Below, piece after piece: positions 12,022-25,700 of a stretch of DNA of 64,000 bases. A program made the translations under genes and the position numbers. The stretch lies in assembly GCF_040712315.1 (NCBI RefSeq), contig NC_134013.1, forward strand, positions 78,994,001-79,058,000, read 5' to 3'. The notes beneath the pieces were generated by a model that did no database searches, was not told the origin of the DNA, and saw only the letters and a list, made by a program, of their open reading frames with translations. This stretch comes from Castanea sativa. Taxonomy: Eukaryota > Streptophyta > Magnoliopsida > Fagales > Fagaceae. How positions within the stretch are numbered: the first letter of the stretch is position 1; each line of letters opens with the position of its first letter.

Positions 12022-13416
12022 GAGCATCCACACCAGTTCAGCTATAGTCTTCTAAATTAGAAAAAATTACAAATTTTACACATTTTGAGCAAAAAAACAC
12101 TCATATCAGTGGGTGTAAAAATGTGTAAAGATGTTCAAATTTATCCATGTGCTACAGTAACCGTGTATTTATACACGGTTACTGTTCATGTGTAAATTTT
12201 TTTTTATTCTTGTTTTCTCTCTGCTCTATCAAACTTCTTCTCTTCCCACCAATTACAACAACCCAGCGCGCCAGAATAAGAAGAAGGAAGAAGAAAATAG
12301 CCACCCAACCACCAAACCCCACGCCACCACCAAACACCGCAACCTAGCACACAGAATTAACCCAAAATCAACAGAAAATTAACCCAAAATCAACATCGCC
12401 TAATTACCACTCAATCACCACCACCATAACCCATCCAAACCCATGATATTCCAATCACAAAATCAACTAAAAACAAAGAAAAATCAAACCAAAAAATCAA
12501 TCTAAACCCAAAATCAAACCTTCAATGGAAAACTCAACAACTTAGAACCAAAAATCAAACTTTCAACAAAAAACCCATCAACCCAAACCCAAACTCAAAT
12601 CAAGGCTGCTGTCACCACTGCCATGGAGAGCTTGCTGCTTTCTTTGCTCGTGGAGAGCTTGCTGCTGCCATTAGAGAAGAGAGAAACAAGTGCTGAGCTA
12701 CGACAAAGGAAAAGATCAAAAAAAAGAAAAAAAAAATAGAAGAAAAGAATAGAAGAGATCGTGGGAGAGGAAGTGGCAGAGAAAGGATGTGGCTTAGAAA
12801 GGATGTGGGTGTGGCTTTGTGAGATAAAAAAAGGATAAATAAAAGAGAGGGTTAGATGTTTAGTGGTTGGGGTTAAAAGTGAGGGGAAAATGAAGCTTCA
12901 AGGAAGCTTCCTTACTTGTAAATATATCTAAATATAATTTAATTATAAAAGAATTGTGATAGTGATTTTTGTTTTTCAAACAAAGCATAATTTTATTTGA
13001 AATTTTATTGATGGCAGAATGATGGTTGAAAACACTGATCTATCGGCTGTCGCCGAAGCCACTATTTTGGTGGTTTGGCCACCAATGCTGGCGGCACGGT
13101 GGGCGAAGACACCGATCTAGCAGCGGTCGCCAAAAACATTATTTCAGAGGTTTGACCATCAGACCTCCATCACAAGTGGCTCCATTGGCCGAGCCACCGG
13201 TGTTGGTAGTTACTTAAAATTTAAGTTTAAATTAAAAAAGTATGACCATTAGGGAAAATAATAAAAAATTGATGAAGAATGAATATTTTATTGAAATATC
13301 TTGTAAAATAGATAAACTGATGTGAGTGTTTTGTAAAAGTGATAGTGTAAAATAAAAAAAGTAGGTTTTTTATGTAAAATAGACGGAATCTTTTAAAAGA
13401 ACTGATGTGGTTGCTC
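12022..13416. mobile_element. TWA-flanked DNA transposon, copy 2 (1395 bp)
   Basis: The left end is GAGCATCCACACCAGTTCAG and the right end in reverse complement is GAGCAACCACATCAGTTC. Both are flanked by TAA (12019-12021, 13417-13419). A subterminal hairpin (about 12155-12187) has arms ACAGTAACCGTGTAT and ATACACGGTTACTGT. The interior is unlike copy 1: it is rich in CAAACCC/ACCACC and purine tracts, followed by a GC-rich block at 13026-13217. The 3' 150 bp match copy 3 closely. No transposase is seen. Confidence 0.75.
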
Positions 13417-13419
13417 TAA

Positions 13420-14562
13420 GCTTTAATTTGTAACTTTTGAAACTATATATATGGTTCAATATTCAATTTCCTACGAGAGAGAAAGAGAGAGACCACATTA
13501 TGTGAGCTTGTGATAAAAGATTACAAGCAATTTTAGGGATACAATTTTTTCACAACTTGTTAACTTGGAAAGTTTTGATTTGAGCAACAACAATTTTACT
13601 TAAGTCCACCATTGACACTACTTTTTCTTTTTCTTTTTTGAAAAAAAAGATACGATAAAATTTGAACATACGACACCAACTTTATAATGATTACTCTTTA
13701 TTATTATTAAGCCAAAACACTGATTGGATTCTTTTTGGTGTAAGCAAGATTTAATCCTAGACCCTTTATTTGATAACAAGAGAGTTTACTAATTGAACTA
13801 ACTATAACTCATTATTAACACTATTTTTACTATTCACTAATCATAATAAATCATGTTAACTATTGTGAAAAATATTGTGACTCTTGACTTATTTAGTAAA
13901 AAAAAAAAAAAAAAGATGAGTCATTGACAATGTTGTGTGCCAATAATGAGTTACTTGTCATCAAAAAAAAATAATGAGTTAATTTTTTTTAATAATTGCG
14001 CCAACAATGAAAAACGATACAATATTACGGAAGCATGTCATTATTATACTCTCAGGGAATAATTAATCACAAACAATGTAACATGCAGGGTTTATCACTT
14101 GCTCCGCGACACTAACTGCCGCATACAGTTTTGGTATTGGCATGTGAGTGTATTCTCTTATTTCATCCACTTTCCTATATATATGTGTGTGTGTGTGTTT
14201 CTCAAAAAAAAAAAAAAAAAAAACAATATAATATGCAACTATGTCAAATCAAGGATGCAATATATATCCTTATCAAATCTCATTCCCTCTCCCTTGAATA
14301 TGTTTTTTTTTTTAAAAACCTTACAATTAGTTTCAACTGGTTGGTACCTTCCAGTGTTTCCTCGTAGAAATACTTATTTTCGATAATCTTGAATATTGTA
14401 ATTAAATCAAGATATTGTCAGCATAGTCAAAGGCTTACGCAAAAGAAATAAAAAGATAAAAGAGGGAAAATATTGAATATCTTTAAAAGCTAATTTTGTC
14501 ATCGTATATTTTTTTTATATATAAAAAAAAAAAAAAAAATTGTTTCTTTGTATACACTATAC

Positions 14563-14616
<54 letters not shown>

Positions 14617-15630
14617 CAAAATAAGGAGAGAAAAATAAGATAAATATTGAATATATTTAAAGGGTATGTATTACGATCATTATAAAAATTAGAAGATGGT
14701 ATTCACAATTTGCTTCCACCCTTACACATGTAACTACAATTACCATACTAACCACACTTGTGTGTGTAACTGTGCGTTTATAATGGTGACATAAAATAAA
14801 AATATCTATCTAACTTATGTATCAGATGTATGTAATATCTCACTCACAGCGTGTGGTCTTCTAATACATAAGATACCACCATTTTTAATAACCATGACTC
14901 AACTTTAAAGAATGAAATGCCATATTTCATTATTACATATATCCAAGTGGATGTTTCTTACATAAACCAATATAAAAGTTCTATCTCCATCAAATAAATA
15001 AGAATCCGATTGTTTGCATCAAAAAAGATTAAAAAAAAAAAAATCCATGTTATAGATACATTGTGCAAAGAGAACCCCAATATTAATTTATCTTTTAATT
15101 ATTCGATAGTTATAATGGAAGAGGAGGTGATTGAACTAGTGTGTCTCCATTGGAAATTAATGCTATCTTTCCTAAAAAGAAATAAATAAATAAGTACGAT
15201 TTTTTCTTGGCTGAGTAAGAGTTATTATGTATTTAATATTTTATGTTTATGTGAATGTTGTGTAGCCCAAATTTCTTATTATCCCTTTTTCTCTAATGAG
15301 AACGGGTGCATCATATATGTCTTTTTCCATTTTTCTTATGAAGTAGGGGGAAAAGATGATTTAAACCTTAAACGTTAAGGTTGAAAACTCTAGGAGGTGC
15401 TAGTAGGATGTGTGTGTGTGTGTGTGAATGTCTCAGTTGAAAACACTAAGAAATCAATTGAGCTACAATCTACTCTTGATGGAACTATTTTTTGATAATT
15501 CAATAATTAGGAGTTAGAGGATTTGAACTTTGGATTTCTCCAGTGGAAACACCATAAATCATGTGCTACCGAGTTGTGATACAAGACTTTTGGTAATAGA
15601 GCTAGCAAGATTTGAATATTCTTTTTAATA

Positions 15631-15661
<31 letters not shown>

Positions 15662-16500
15662 GATAATATTTCAACATATGACTTTGCTCCATGATATTTT
15701 TTTTTCCAGAATTTTGAATCTTGAAGTATAAAACTATAAATTAGAAACTGCAACCTAGGATTTTTATACAAGCTTTTTTTTTGAGAAATTTTTTTTTTTT
15801 ATATATAAGATTGTAGCGCAAAATTTGCCATATTTGGTTATACTAGCCTTTGAGCATGCACTCATGCGCGTGCTTAGAGGTTTTTCTATATTTTTGGGTA
15901 AAAGTTAATAATTTGCATCTATTATAATTTAGAAATATTTTTTTAATTTTTCAAACAAATAAAAAGGATAAATTTTAGAGATAAGAAGTAATTTGTTTTT
16001 TGAACATGAAGAAAAAAAAAATCCTAAATTTTAGGAATTTTCTTTTTGAATTCAAAATGAAATTTCTTATTTAACATTTATGAAGCTATTTCTAAATGAA
16101 GTTTCCCTTCGTTAATGAGGATATTTTTTAACCAAATAAAAGTCTAGTTGAAAGAGAGGAATCTTCTTATATATAGTATAAATATTTGATAAAATCATAC
16201 TTCAAAAGCGAGTCAACTTAACTCGAAGAAAATAAATATAAAAAACTAAAAATAAATAAATCACCATGTGATGCTCATCATACAAACCCCACTACCACTA
16301 TCGAAATATAACAAACAAATAGCATTGTCTCACACTCCCCCCAAATGTTTAATGTAGTTCACAATGATCAGTTTCAAATCCAAAGTCTATCCCTACACAC
16401 ATACGACTAATGGTCGAATCACATTAATAATTAGTCCTCTATGAACTAAAGGGATGCTTCTAAAACATTTATACAACAATGACATAGAGGGGTTTGTATG
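13420..16500. other. Gene-free AT-rich stretch with simple repeats
   Basis: It contains (TG)n at about 14183-14200 and 15409-15425, (CT)n at 14565-14613, (TA)n at about 15629-15661, and several poly-A runs. Scattered phrases such as 'CACAACTTGTTAAC' recall other non-coding repeats in the window. I see no gene here. Confidence 0.6.
14565..14613. repeat. (CT)n microsatellite
   Basis: About 24 uninterrupted CT units. Confidence 0.95.
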
Positions 16501-16502
16501 AT

Positions 16503-16699
16503 GAGCTATTGGTAATTTTTGTTGTTGAGCTATTTTTTAGTTTTACTAGCTTTTTTTATAAATTACTGATATAATAAGTGGTTATTAGTAGGTAAAAAAA
16601 TGATATGAGTGATAGGCCTATTATGCAAACTAATAAGAATTTGTTATAAAACAGTTTGTAAAAATGTTGTAAAAAGTTTGCAAGTATAACATTACGCTT
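16503..16699. repeat. Short interspersed repeat, copy A (also near 38578 and 58066)
   Basis: The phrase GAGCTATTGGTAATTTTTGT and the tail TTGTAAAAATGTTGTAAAAA ... TATAACATTAC recur at 57951-58236. The tail part recurs at 38578-38757. At 38578 the element has inverted ends, so this is likely a MITE family. Confidence 0.6.
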
Positions 16700-16799
16700 A
16701 CAAGAATCAATAATATTGTTTAAAGGGAAAAAATGTAATTTTATAGAACAAAATTGCTAAAATTAGTACACATACATATAATAATATTTTTTTTTTAAA

Positions 16800-17720
16800 A
16801 ATGGGGGGGGGGGGGTACTATAGCATGTGTATTTAATATCTTAATAATTTTCTCTCTCCTCTCTACCTGACTCTCACCTCCCTCTCTCTCAAGCGCACAG
16901 CACAACTCTCTCTTTCTCTCATCTCATCAATTTTTCTTCCTCTAGCTTTCGCCGATCACCACCACCACCGTCGCCGATGTGTATTTAATATCTTTTTTTA
17001 CTGCTTGAGCTTGAGCTTGAGGCTCCCGTGAATCTCATGGGTTTTGCTCCATTTTTGGTTGAGCTTCGATCACGGCAAATCCCTTCAAGAGCAGACGGGG
17101 TGAAAAGGAGGGACTTGGAAGCGAGGATGGAGCACATGGCGGCAACCGTCACGAGGAGGTGGCGGTGCTGCAAGGCGTCGATCTTGCTCAAGCCGGAGGC
17201 GTCGATCTTGCTCCGATCTGTTGGTTGCTAGTTTTTTTTTCTGGTTTTTTGGTTGATTATGGGTGTGGGTCGGTGGGTTTTGATCTTGATTGGCTTTTTT
17301 TTTTGGTTCATTGGTGGGTTTTGATGATCTTGCCACCGATTGGGTGGGTGATGATTTGGCTTGACTAGGTTTCAGGTTGGATGGGCGATTAATGGGTTTG
17401 GGATTGAGTGGGTTGGTTTTCCTTGATGATGCTGGTTGGGTGGTGATGATGGTGGCTGGGTGGTGATGGTGGCTAGGTGGTGATGATGGTGGTTGGGTGT
17501 GGAGTGATCGTTGGTAGTGATGGACTATGGGTCTATGAGAGAGAGGGGCAGTGAATAAGGGAATAATAAAAAATTGTAAAAGAATGAATATTTTATTGAA
17601 TAAATGTGTAGAATAGAAAAACTGATATGGGTGTTTTGTAAAAATGGGTGCGTAAAATAGAAAAGTAGGTTTTTTCGTGTAAAATAGACGAAAAGTTTGC
17701 ATCCACTGATGTGGATGCTC
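16800..17720. mobile_element. TWA-flanked DNA transposon, copy 3, left end decayed
   Basis: The right 150 bp follow copy 2 nearly word for word and end CCACTGATGTGGATGCTC, followed by TAA (17721-17723). The left boundary is not recognisable, and the start given is approximate. The interior has a CT-rich block (16850-16930) and a G/T-rich block. The latter produces a long open frame on the minus strand (17085-17759) rich in Pro, Thr and His, which I do not accept as a gene. A 21-bp phrase (TGTGTATTTAATATCTT) occurs at both 16823 and 16978. Confidence 0.6.
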
Positions 17721-17723
17721 TAA

Positions 17724-19737
17724 TAGTGGGATTGAATAAACGAAAGCACTGTACCACAAATACTGTAGTGAGTAGATAGAGGCATGAGATGAAACGGTGA
17801 GTTTTGGGTAGTTATTGACTAAACCAAAAATTCACTGTAGAGGCATTTACTCTTTTTATATAATTAGTAGACTATTCAGGGCAGTACATGCAAGGCATGT
17901 GCTTGCCATGAAAAGATAGTAGTGATTAAGGTCATTTCTAGATTTTATTTGTATCACGAAACAAATATATAAATCAATTGATTTTTAAAGTACATAGAGA
18001 TTTACATTAATCAAAAGAGACATTAATTTTAAGAATTTTGATAATTATGTCGTAAAAAGTTAATTTCATTCGTATAAGAAAATTTGATTAACCACAAAAT
18101 TAGGGTAGCTATATTTAACATATAAATATCTATTTTACTATAATAGTTTTTTAATACCTAATTGCTAAAGGCAATATATCCACTCACTAAAAGCTTTTAA
18201 GAATGATAATGAATATCATCATTTTCTAACAATAAACAACTGAGTTTTGCTAAGAATTTTTTTTTTTTAAAATAATAATAAGAAAGGCACATGACATCAA
18301 ATTTTTCATTAGATAAATTATAAGTTTCAAAAATTTAAACCTAGAAAATCAACATTCTTTAGATAATAAATAAAATACCTTATATCATCATTCCAACTTT
18401 TCAAGAATTTCTACCATCTAAAACTCAAAATACATGAAAAACATTTTTGGGATGTTAAAATTTCGCGGGAGTAATTTAAACATTACATAATAAAATATTT
18501 TAAAAATCATAAGTTTTCATTAGGGTTTAACTGAAAGAATATCAATATAACATATTTGCTATTTTCCAAAATATTAGAGGAAAAATTGATTGATTTTAAA
18601 GTTTAATGAGGAATTATAAACTACCCCAAACATAAAGGATGAAAAGTGTTTTTTTTACTAAGTTTTTGTTTTTGTTTTTGTTTTTGTTTTTGTGTGTAAA
18701 ACTATATGTTTTTACTTAAAATGATATGCAAAGAAAAAAAATGCAAAAAGTCAACCCAAGAAAATTGTACGTTAAATAGTGAGTTTTGGCTCAACAAAGC
18801 TAATTAAACCAACAAATTTTTTAAAAAATTACAACAGAATAGCATAACATTTTCATAATACATTTATAATATTGTTATATTTTATTTTGACTTATAAAGA
18901 ATTGATAGCTTAGCAGTTTTGAAAATATTGTAACAATAACAAAATGTCTTAACCTTGTCACACAAAAAATGCTATGTCCATGACATTTTCACAACAAAAA
19001 TGCTACAAGTTGTTATTGGTGTGCAACAAGTAGTTTCATAGCTAAGTTTAAATTAAAACCAATAACAATTTATCACCTATAATTTGTTATGAAAGTGTTG
19101 TGAAAAATATTGTGAATGTAACAGTTCATTTTTCACAATACCTTTTTTTTAGTTGTAGTTGGTTCCACTATAGTAATTTATTATTTTATTTTGACCTATA
19201 ATGAATTAACACCTCAACAATTGTGAAAATATTGTATCAATTTGTTGTATTAATATTTTATTATAATGTGAAGAAGTGTGAATTGTACAAGCCAAAAATA
19301 ATATAGCAAATCTCTATTGCAGCTTTACGCATTCACAAAAAAAAAAAAAAAAAAAAAAAAGCGGCCTGCAAAACAGTAAAAATTAAACAAACCAAAACTA
19401 CTATAGTGAAGTTACTGTAACTTTTTCCATTCACTCTTTTTATATATAGAAATATAAATTGTACTTACAATGTAAATTTATATTGTAAACACATAAAAAT
19501 TGACAAATGTTATACACATTTTCAAATTTTGTACAATATTTATTATTATTATTATTTTGCAAATATATATAATATTTGTCACTTTTTATGTGTATATAAT
19601 ATAAACTTACAATACCGTAAAAAAAAAAAAAAAAAGCTGAAATCAAATTGGGTAACTTGTAAATATAAAAAAATAAAAAGAAAAAGAAAAGGAAAAAGGG
19701 TAACACTGTTTAAAACACTGTTCACGAGCTTATGGGT
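17724..19737. other. Gene-free stretch upstream of the first transporter gene
   Basis: AT-rich, with a (TTTTTG)n tract at 18660-18692 and poly-A at 19338-19360. Two related phrases about CACAACA...TTGTGAAAATATTG (18830-19260) look like old transposon debris. Confidence 0.55.
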
Positions 19738-19746
19738 TATATATAG
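19738..19746 (+). promoter_or_regulatory. Candidate TATA box of transporter gene 1
   Basis: TATATATAG in an otherwise less AT-biased context, about 400 bp before the start codon. A transcription start near 19770 would give a leader of roughly 380 nt. It is a candidate only, as the region is AT-rich. Confidence 0.35.
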
Positions 19747-20150
19747 ATAAAAGAACACCATAATTTGGTGGTACAACTATAAGGACCAAGAAAAATGTGG
19801 GACGTTTATTTTGTTTGTTTATTGTTCTTTTAGACGCACGTAACGTACTTTCCACCCCCCTCTTGTCCCGAGATCAAATGACAATAGACATAAAGCACTC
19901 GCACAGACACTAGCATTCATTTGTCTCTGCTTTCTTTTTAGCTTTCCTTATTCCTGAATAGAAGTAGAAGCGGCCAAGCCATCACTATTTTGGAAGAATT
20001 GTAAATGCCTACCAAGTTTTCACGTCCCTCTTAAAACAATAAGCAACCAAGCGTGATTGTTAACCTTCGTTTGACAGAGAAAAAGAAGCAAGGGAAACAT
20101 ATTATATAATACCAAAGACAAAGATAGTGATTCTTGGTTTCATCATAGAT

Positions 20151-22713
20151 ATGATGAGTTGGAAATACAAGGGAGGGTTGCTTCTCATCGTCAGTGTTGT
20201 GATCATGTGGGTCACTTCTGCAGAAGTCACCCAGGTCAGCTCTCTCTCTCTCTCTCTAGTCTCTATGTTATTTATTGGTTCAGCCAGTTATAGCTGAGAA
20301 ATTTTTAAGTAATGGGTGTTGATTAAAATGAGATTTTATTGCAGACTTTGATATTGTTTTGTATGTCAGATGCCTTTAGATGATTTCTGATTACTCTGGG
20401 TGCACTTTGAAGCATAATATGAACACTTGTCAATTAAAATGAATACATATTAATGGAATATATGGTAGTAATTGAATTCCAAATGGGATGTGAAATCCAA
20501 GTTGGCTACTGTAGAAACTTTAGGAATTCCTTGCAGACCCGATTTTTTTTGTAATCTGTGGGGCATTCCCTGTTCAGTTTTAAAGGGACACAGATATTTT
20601 GAGTTTTTGGTTAGAATCTGCTGTTTTCATATGTTGAATTTTTGTCCTTCTAGCTGTGTTGGCTTAGAATTGTTGCAGTGTTTTCCCTGCTGGTTTTTGT
20701 TTGTTTATTTTCTGCAGTACCCTTTTTATTGAACTGCTTGTTGTACTTATATCCGAGTGTTGTTCATAGTAAAGTCTGCTCGTTTATCTAAAAAAAAAAA
20801 AAAACAAAATTTAGGGTAGTATACTAGGTGGTCACTGTTGTTGCATCGTCTATGAATTAGAAATACGCATTGGTTTTGAGTATTATGTCTAACTTATGGT
20901 AGATAAGACATTGAGAATGAAAAAATAGTTGTTTCTACTTTGCTATCGGATACTATAGATAAAGATTATTCCTTGACTTTCCTCTTAATATCATGATCTT
21001 CGTCTTCTCCGGTAGTTTCATGAACGGTGGGGTGCACACTACCGTCTTGCTTTGGTGGTGGGTCCCTATAACCATCAATAAGTGCATTATTTTTTGTTTT
21101 TCACTTTTACTTTTGGAGCTAGTGCTTAGTGACAAACAAAGGCTCCCGAGGTTGCCAAGGAAAGTTTGATATCTTTAATGTGGCCCCTTGATCTGATAAT
21201 CTCAATAGAGGAAGTTGAACCAACACAGTGCCAAAAGCATCCAAAAGTACTTTACTTATACATCGTTTATTATTATTATTATTTTTTTTGTTATCTTCTG
21301 AACCACACTGTTGATTTTAGACTTACTGCTCAATGGTTTATTATTTATGACACGATGAGCTTGGTTGGGTTTGACCGTGAGTTCCACTTGTTTCTATTTA
21401 ATTGGCTTTGAAATTAATATAGGGCAAAATGTAAAATTGAACCTTTAAGTTTTTTCAAATTTCATTATTGTTCTCTAACTTTGTTTTTATTCATTTCAGT
21501 CCTCCAATTTTCAAGTTTATTCAATTAAGACTTTTTCATCAGCTTTTATTATATGTTGTGGTTAATTTTTCAATTTTATAAATTTTTCTTCAAAACTTTT
21601 AAATTAAAAAAATTCAATTAATGATTGAAAAATATTTTCCAAATTTTAATTTCAAAAAATTTTAACAAAAGTTAACGTATTGGCCCTAATTGAATAAATC
21701 TAAAACTTAGAGGAATGATATAAACAAAAATAAAGTTAAAGGACTAAAATGAAATTTAAAGAAAGTTAAAGAATCAGTTTTTCATTTTAGCCTAATATAT
21801 ATTATTATCCACTTTGTTTAAGCTAATGGGTCTAATTGTGACTCTTAGAAACATCATTTTTGGGCACCTGGTATTCTTCACCCGATTACCTATGTATAAA
21901 GAATGAGAGCCACACTATATTTGTACCATTTGATATTATTGAACTTTGATTTGTTATTGCTTTATCATTTAATGACTTTGGTCCTAATGAAGCTCATTTG
22001 CAAGAATACAATGTGCTTAAGATTTTAAGCAAGGATAAATGTTCCGAAGTTCTTTAAGTTATAGTAGATGCAAGGTAGAGGATTTCTGTGTCCTTGATAT
22101 TTGATATGTGAAAGCCATTTTCTTCCACAAGTGAAGCAGTACATTTACTCAGTTTATGTTGCTGTGGGACTAATTACAAATTTAGTTTCTTTTGTTTGAT
22201 TCTCATTGTGACTGCTAGAACACCTAACTAGCATTCATGCAACAGGGTGTCTTCAGAGAATACAAGCAGCCATTTGCAGTGGCATATCTTGCAACCTCTC
22301 TATTGGTAGTTTATCTTCCAGTTGCATTCATTAAGGATTGCTTACTAGAATTTCTGAGATGCCACAGTTGTAAAAGTGTAGATGATGCAGAAACTGTGGA
22401 TGAGTCCTCTATGGAACTTGATTCTACTGCAAAACAAAATGGGAAGCATTGTATTTTTGAAATTGAACGTCAGGAAAAGCTAGGGAAAGAAGACTCTTGC
22501 ATAGATGTTTATTCTGAGGACGTAAAACTTTTAGTTTCTGAATCTGCAAAAAATACAGACACACTGAAGGATGACAAAAAGATTACTACAAAGGAAATAG
22601 CTAAATTTGGATTTTGCATTGCTCCTCTCTGGTTTTTTACTGAGGTGAGATCCTTGCATGTTTCTGTAATATTTTCATGGAGCTTTTATTTGTATCATTT
22701 GACTTACTTCCTG

Positions 22714-22745
<32 letters not shown>

Positions 22746-25700
22746 AAGCAATTGATTCCTTAAATGTTATTTTTCCTTGAATCTCTTAAGAAAATTCAAC
22801 TCTTGCTTGGCGGATTTAGGAATTTTTTCTAGGGTTGCCATTAAGACACTTTAATTATGCAAAATCTAATAGTCTAATTGCCTTATTTTAGGGTTTTTTT
22901 TTAAAAAATTTATTTTTGTTGTTGAATGGGTTTATCGGTGAATATTTTATTCCTTTGTTGTTATTTGGCCTAATCATGTTGTTGTTTGGGATATTTTTGC
23001 TATTATTTCGGCTAATTCTTATTATTTATTTATTTTCATTTTGTTTAAGGGGTTAAGAATTATGTTTGGGAGCCAAGATTATTTTTGTTGAACCAAAATT
23101 CTTGAGATTCTCAAGTCAGGGTGCTCAATAGACCTTTTAACAGTAAACAAAATAGGTTAAGTTAAAAAATAATTATGCATATAAATTTTTTTTTTTTTTG
23201 CAAATCAAAATACCCTGAGCAATACATATTGCTGCCACTACTCTTGCCAATGAGCACTAGCTTATCTGACACCTCCTCCTCTTGCAAGTGCTAGGTGGAG
23301 GATGAGGTCTTGGGTTCACGACCCACTGGGTGTATGAGTAATTTACCAATAAAAAAAAAATACAACAACTCTTCCAGAATCATTATTCATTTTCCATGCT
23401 ATTTGTTTCGGTACTTTTCTTAGTGTTATAATTTTCTAAGAATTGATTGTTCACATATCCTGTCAAACTTTTACGTGATTAGCTGATCTGTTACATCTGG
23501 AATAAGATAGTATTACTCATTATTATGTATTCACACAACTGTTATCTATTTGATAGATAATGTTCCAGGAAACTTTAGGTTATCAGCTTACAGAATGAGT
23601 AGGTTTCTATCTTTTGTGAAGAAGCATAATTGAGTTTGTTTTCTGCAGTATCTAAACAATGCTGCCCTTGCACGAACAACCGTTGCTAGTACAACACTGA
23701 TGTCTTCAACTTCAGGACTTTTCACTCTTTTAATTGGTGCATGTCTGGGTCAAGAATCTATAGATATCGTTAAAGTAATTGCTGTTGTTGTTAGCATGGC
23801 TGGTGTTGCCATGACCACATTGGGGAAGGTATCAGCTACAGATGAATCACAATTAAGCACACTTAAGTACGTTTCTTTTCCTTAGTTTAGTGAAATCATT
23901 CAGATCATATATGAATGTGGCTGAATTACATACTTATATTGTTAGATATAAGAGCTCTGTAAGTCACACTGAGCCTATTCATGGGGAATAAGAGTTCAAG
24001 CTCCATCAAGTTTTGATTTCTAGTCTGATGATCAAAGTATGTGCAAATCTTGGATAATATATGAACTACAGAACTTTAAACCCTTGTATTTTCAAAGACA
24101 ATGTCACAAATAACAATTTCCATCTGAAAAAGCTGACTCTAATCTCTAACCACTTTTGTGATTTGCTCTCAAATGTAGTTGAGCATTCTTAGTGTAATGT
24201 ACTTGGAGCTAAATGCCGGCCATGCATTACATGTTCTGGCACTTTTTTTTTTCGGTTGACTAAGTTTTTTATTAACTTGAAGTTTATAGAGCATGTTTCT
24301 TAAATAGTGACTGATGATTGCTTTTTTGTGTTCAGAAACGGGAAGCATTCGCTTCTGGGTGATCTTTTTGCTATTCTGTCATCTATTACTTATGGACTGT
24401 TTACCGGTTGAATATCTTCTCTTTCTATTCATGGAATATTTATGTCTTTTTTGTAATGCAACATGATGATTGTCTTCGTTGCAAAACTACTAATGCAGTG
24501 CTTCTTAAGAAGTTTGCTGGAGGGGGTGGAAGGGTAGATGTGCAAAAGTTATTTGGCTCTATGGGGTTATTCACACTTGCTGCTCTTTGGTGGCTCAGTA
24601 AGGCTTGCTAAATTTTCCAGAGTCCTGTTACTGTATATGATATATTATACCTGCCAAAGAAAAAGTATATGATATGCTACAGTTCTTTTGCATGAGTTGG
24701 CTTCTGTTGTATCTGTGGCTCTTTCTAGTAAATGTTTCTGTGGGTCTCTCGTCTTAGAAATAGGCTATGCTATTTTCTTTATTTCTTTGTTAATTTCCAA
24801 AGTCATTGCTATTGTTTGGAAAAGAAGATCCTTTTTAATTTTTCAATGTATGTTTAATTTTACACATGCACCACATTTCTGAGAGTTTGGTACTGTAAAT
24901 TTGGGGCTTGAGTTTTGTTTTTGGTAAGTAATTTGGATCTTGACTTGCTAATTGTAAACAATATAGGTTCGGCACCATTCTTGTGTTTGTGTCAGTGGTT
25001 TACAGAGTAAAAATGTTATATTTAATCAGGAAACAGTATAGTTTAATGATGTTTTCAGAATATGAGGGATGATAGAATGGGGACATACTAATATACTTGT
25101 AGTTTTGAATAGCACAATATTGGCACAACGATAAACAATATGGCATATATGAAGCAAGTTGGAGAATTTAAAAATAGTAATAAATTGAACTACTAGGTTT
25201 AAACTTGTTATATTAACCATTAACTAAAACTATATGACTCCTTGCTTGTGAACCGTTAGCCTTCTCTGCACATAATTGTCACCTTTAGGTGTTTCCTCTA
25301 AAATTTCAATAATCCATTTCCTTATGTGTCTTTTTCCATGATCATTCATTTATCTCACATTCTCATTAACTCCCTGCATTTTTGAGTCATAAATTATGGA
25401 TGGTCATATAGCTCTCCTATTTGTCTTTTGTGTTTGATCCATGGACAAGTTTGCTCCTTTAGATATTTTTTAGAATTTCGCATGCAGCATTTCTTTTCAG
25501 TGTGTTGCATTCACCTTTATCACCGTATTTACATAACCCAGATCACTATAACTGTAGTATAAATCAGAGGGAGGATCATTATTGGAAAACGAAATTAAGT
25601 GGTTTTTTTTTGGGGGGGGGGGGGGGGTTGTTGAGCTTCCCCTATAATATTTGAGTATATACCTTATGTTCAAATTTAAAAATAGAATTCAATAGAAGTT

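Larger units (their letters stand above)
11090..13470. repeat. Older host repeat split by a solo LTR and TWA element copy 2
   Basis: Once the two insertions are removed, the ends are related. Left is TTTCAAATTGAACC...GTTACAAATTAAA (11105-11146). Right, in reverse complement, contains TTGAACCATATATATAG...GTTACAAATTAAAG (13470-13420). Another version lies at 11784-11822, just before the (CT)n tract. This suggests a MITE-like inverted-repeat element with a (CT)n core that later served as an insertion target. Confidence 0.4.

Noticed and set aside
17085..17759. 224-codon open frame on the minus strand
   Set aside because: It lies in the low-complexity G/T-rich core and 3' end of TWA element copy 3. 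The product is Pro/Thr/His/Asn-rich with no domain, and the frame runs into the shared transposon end.
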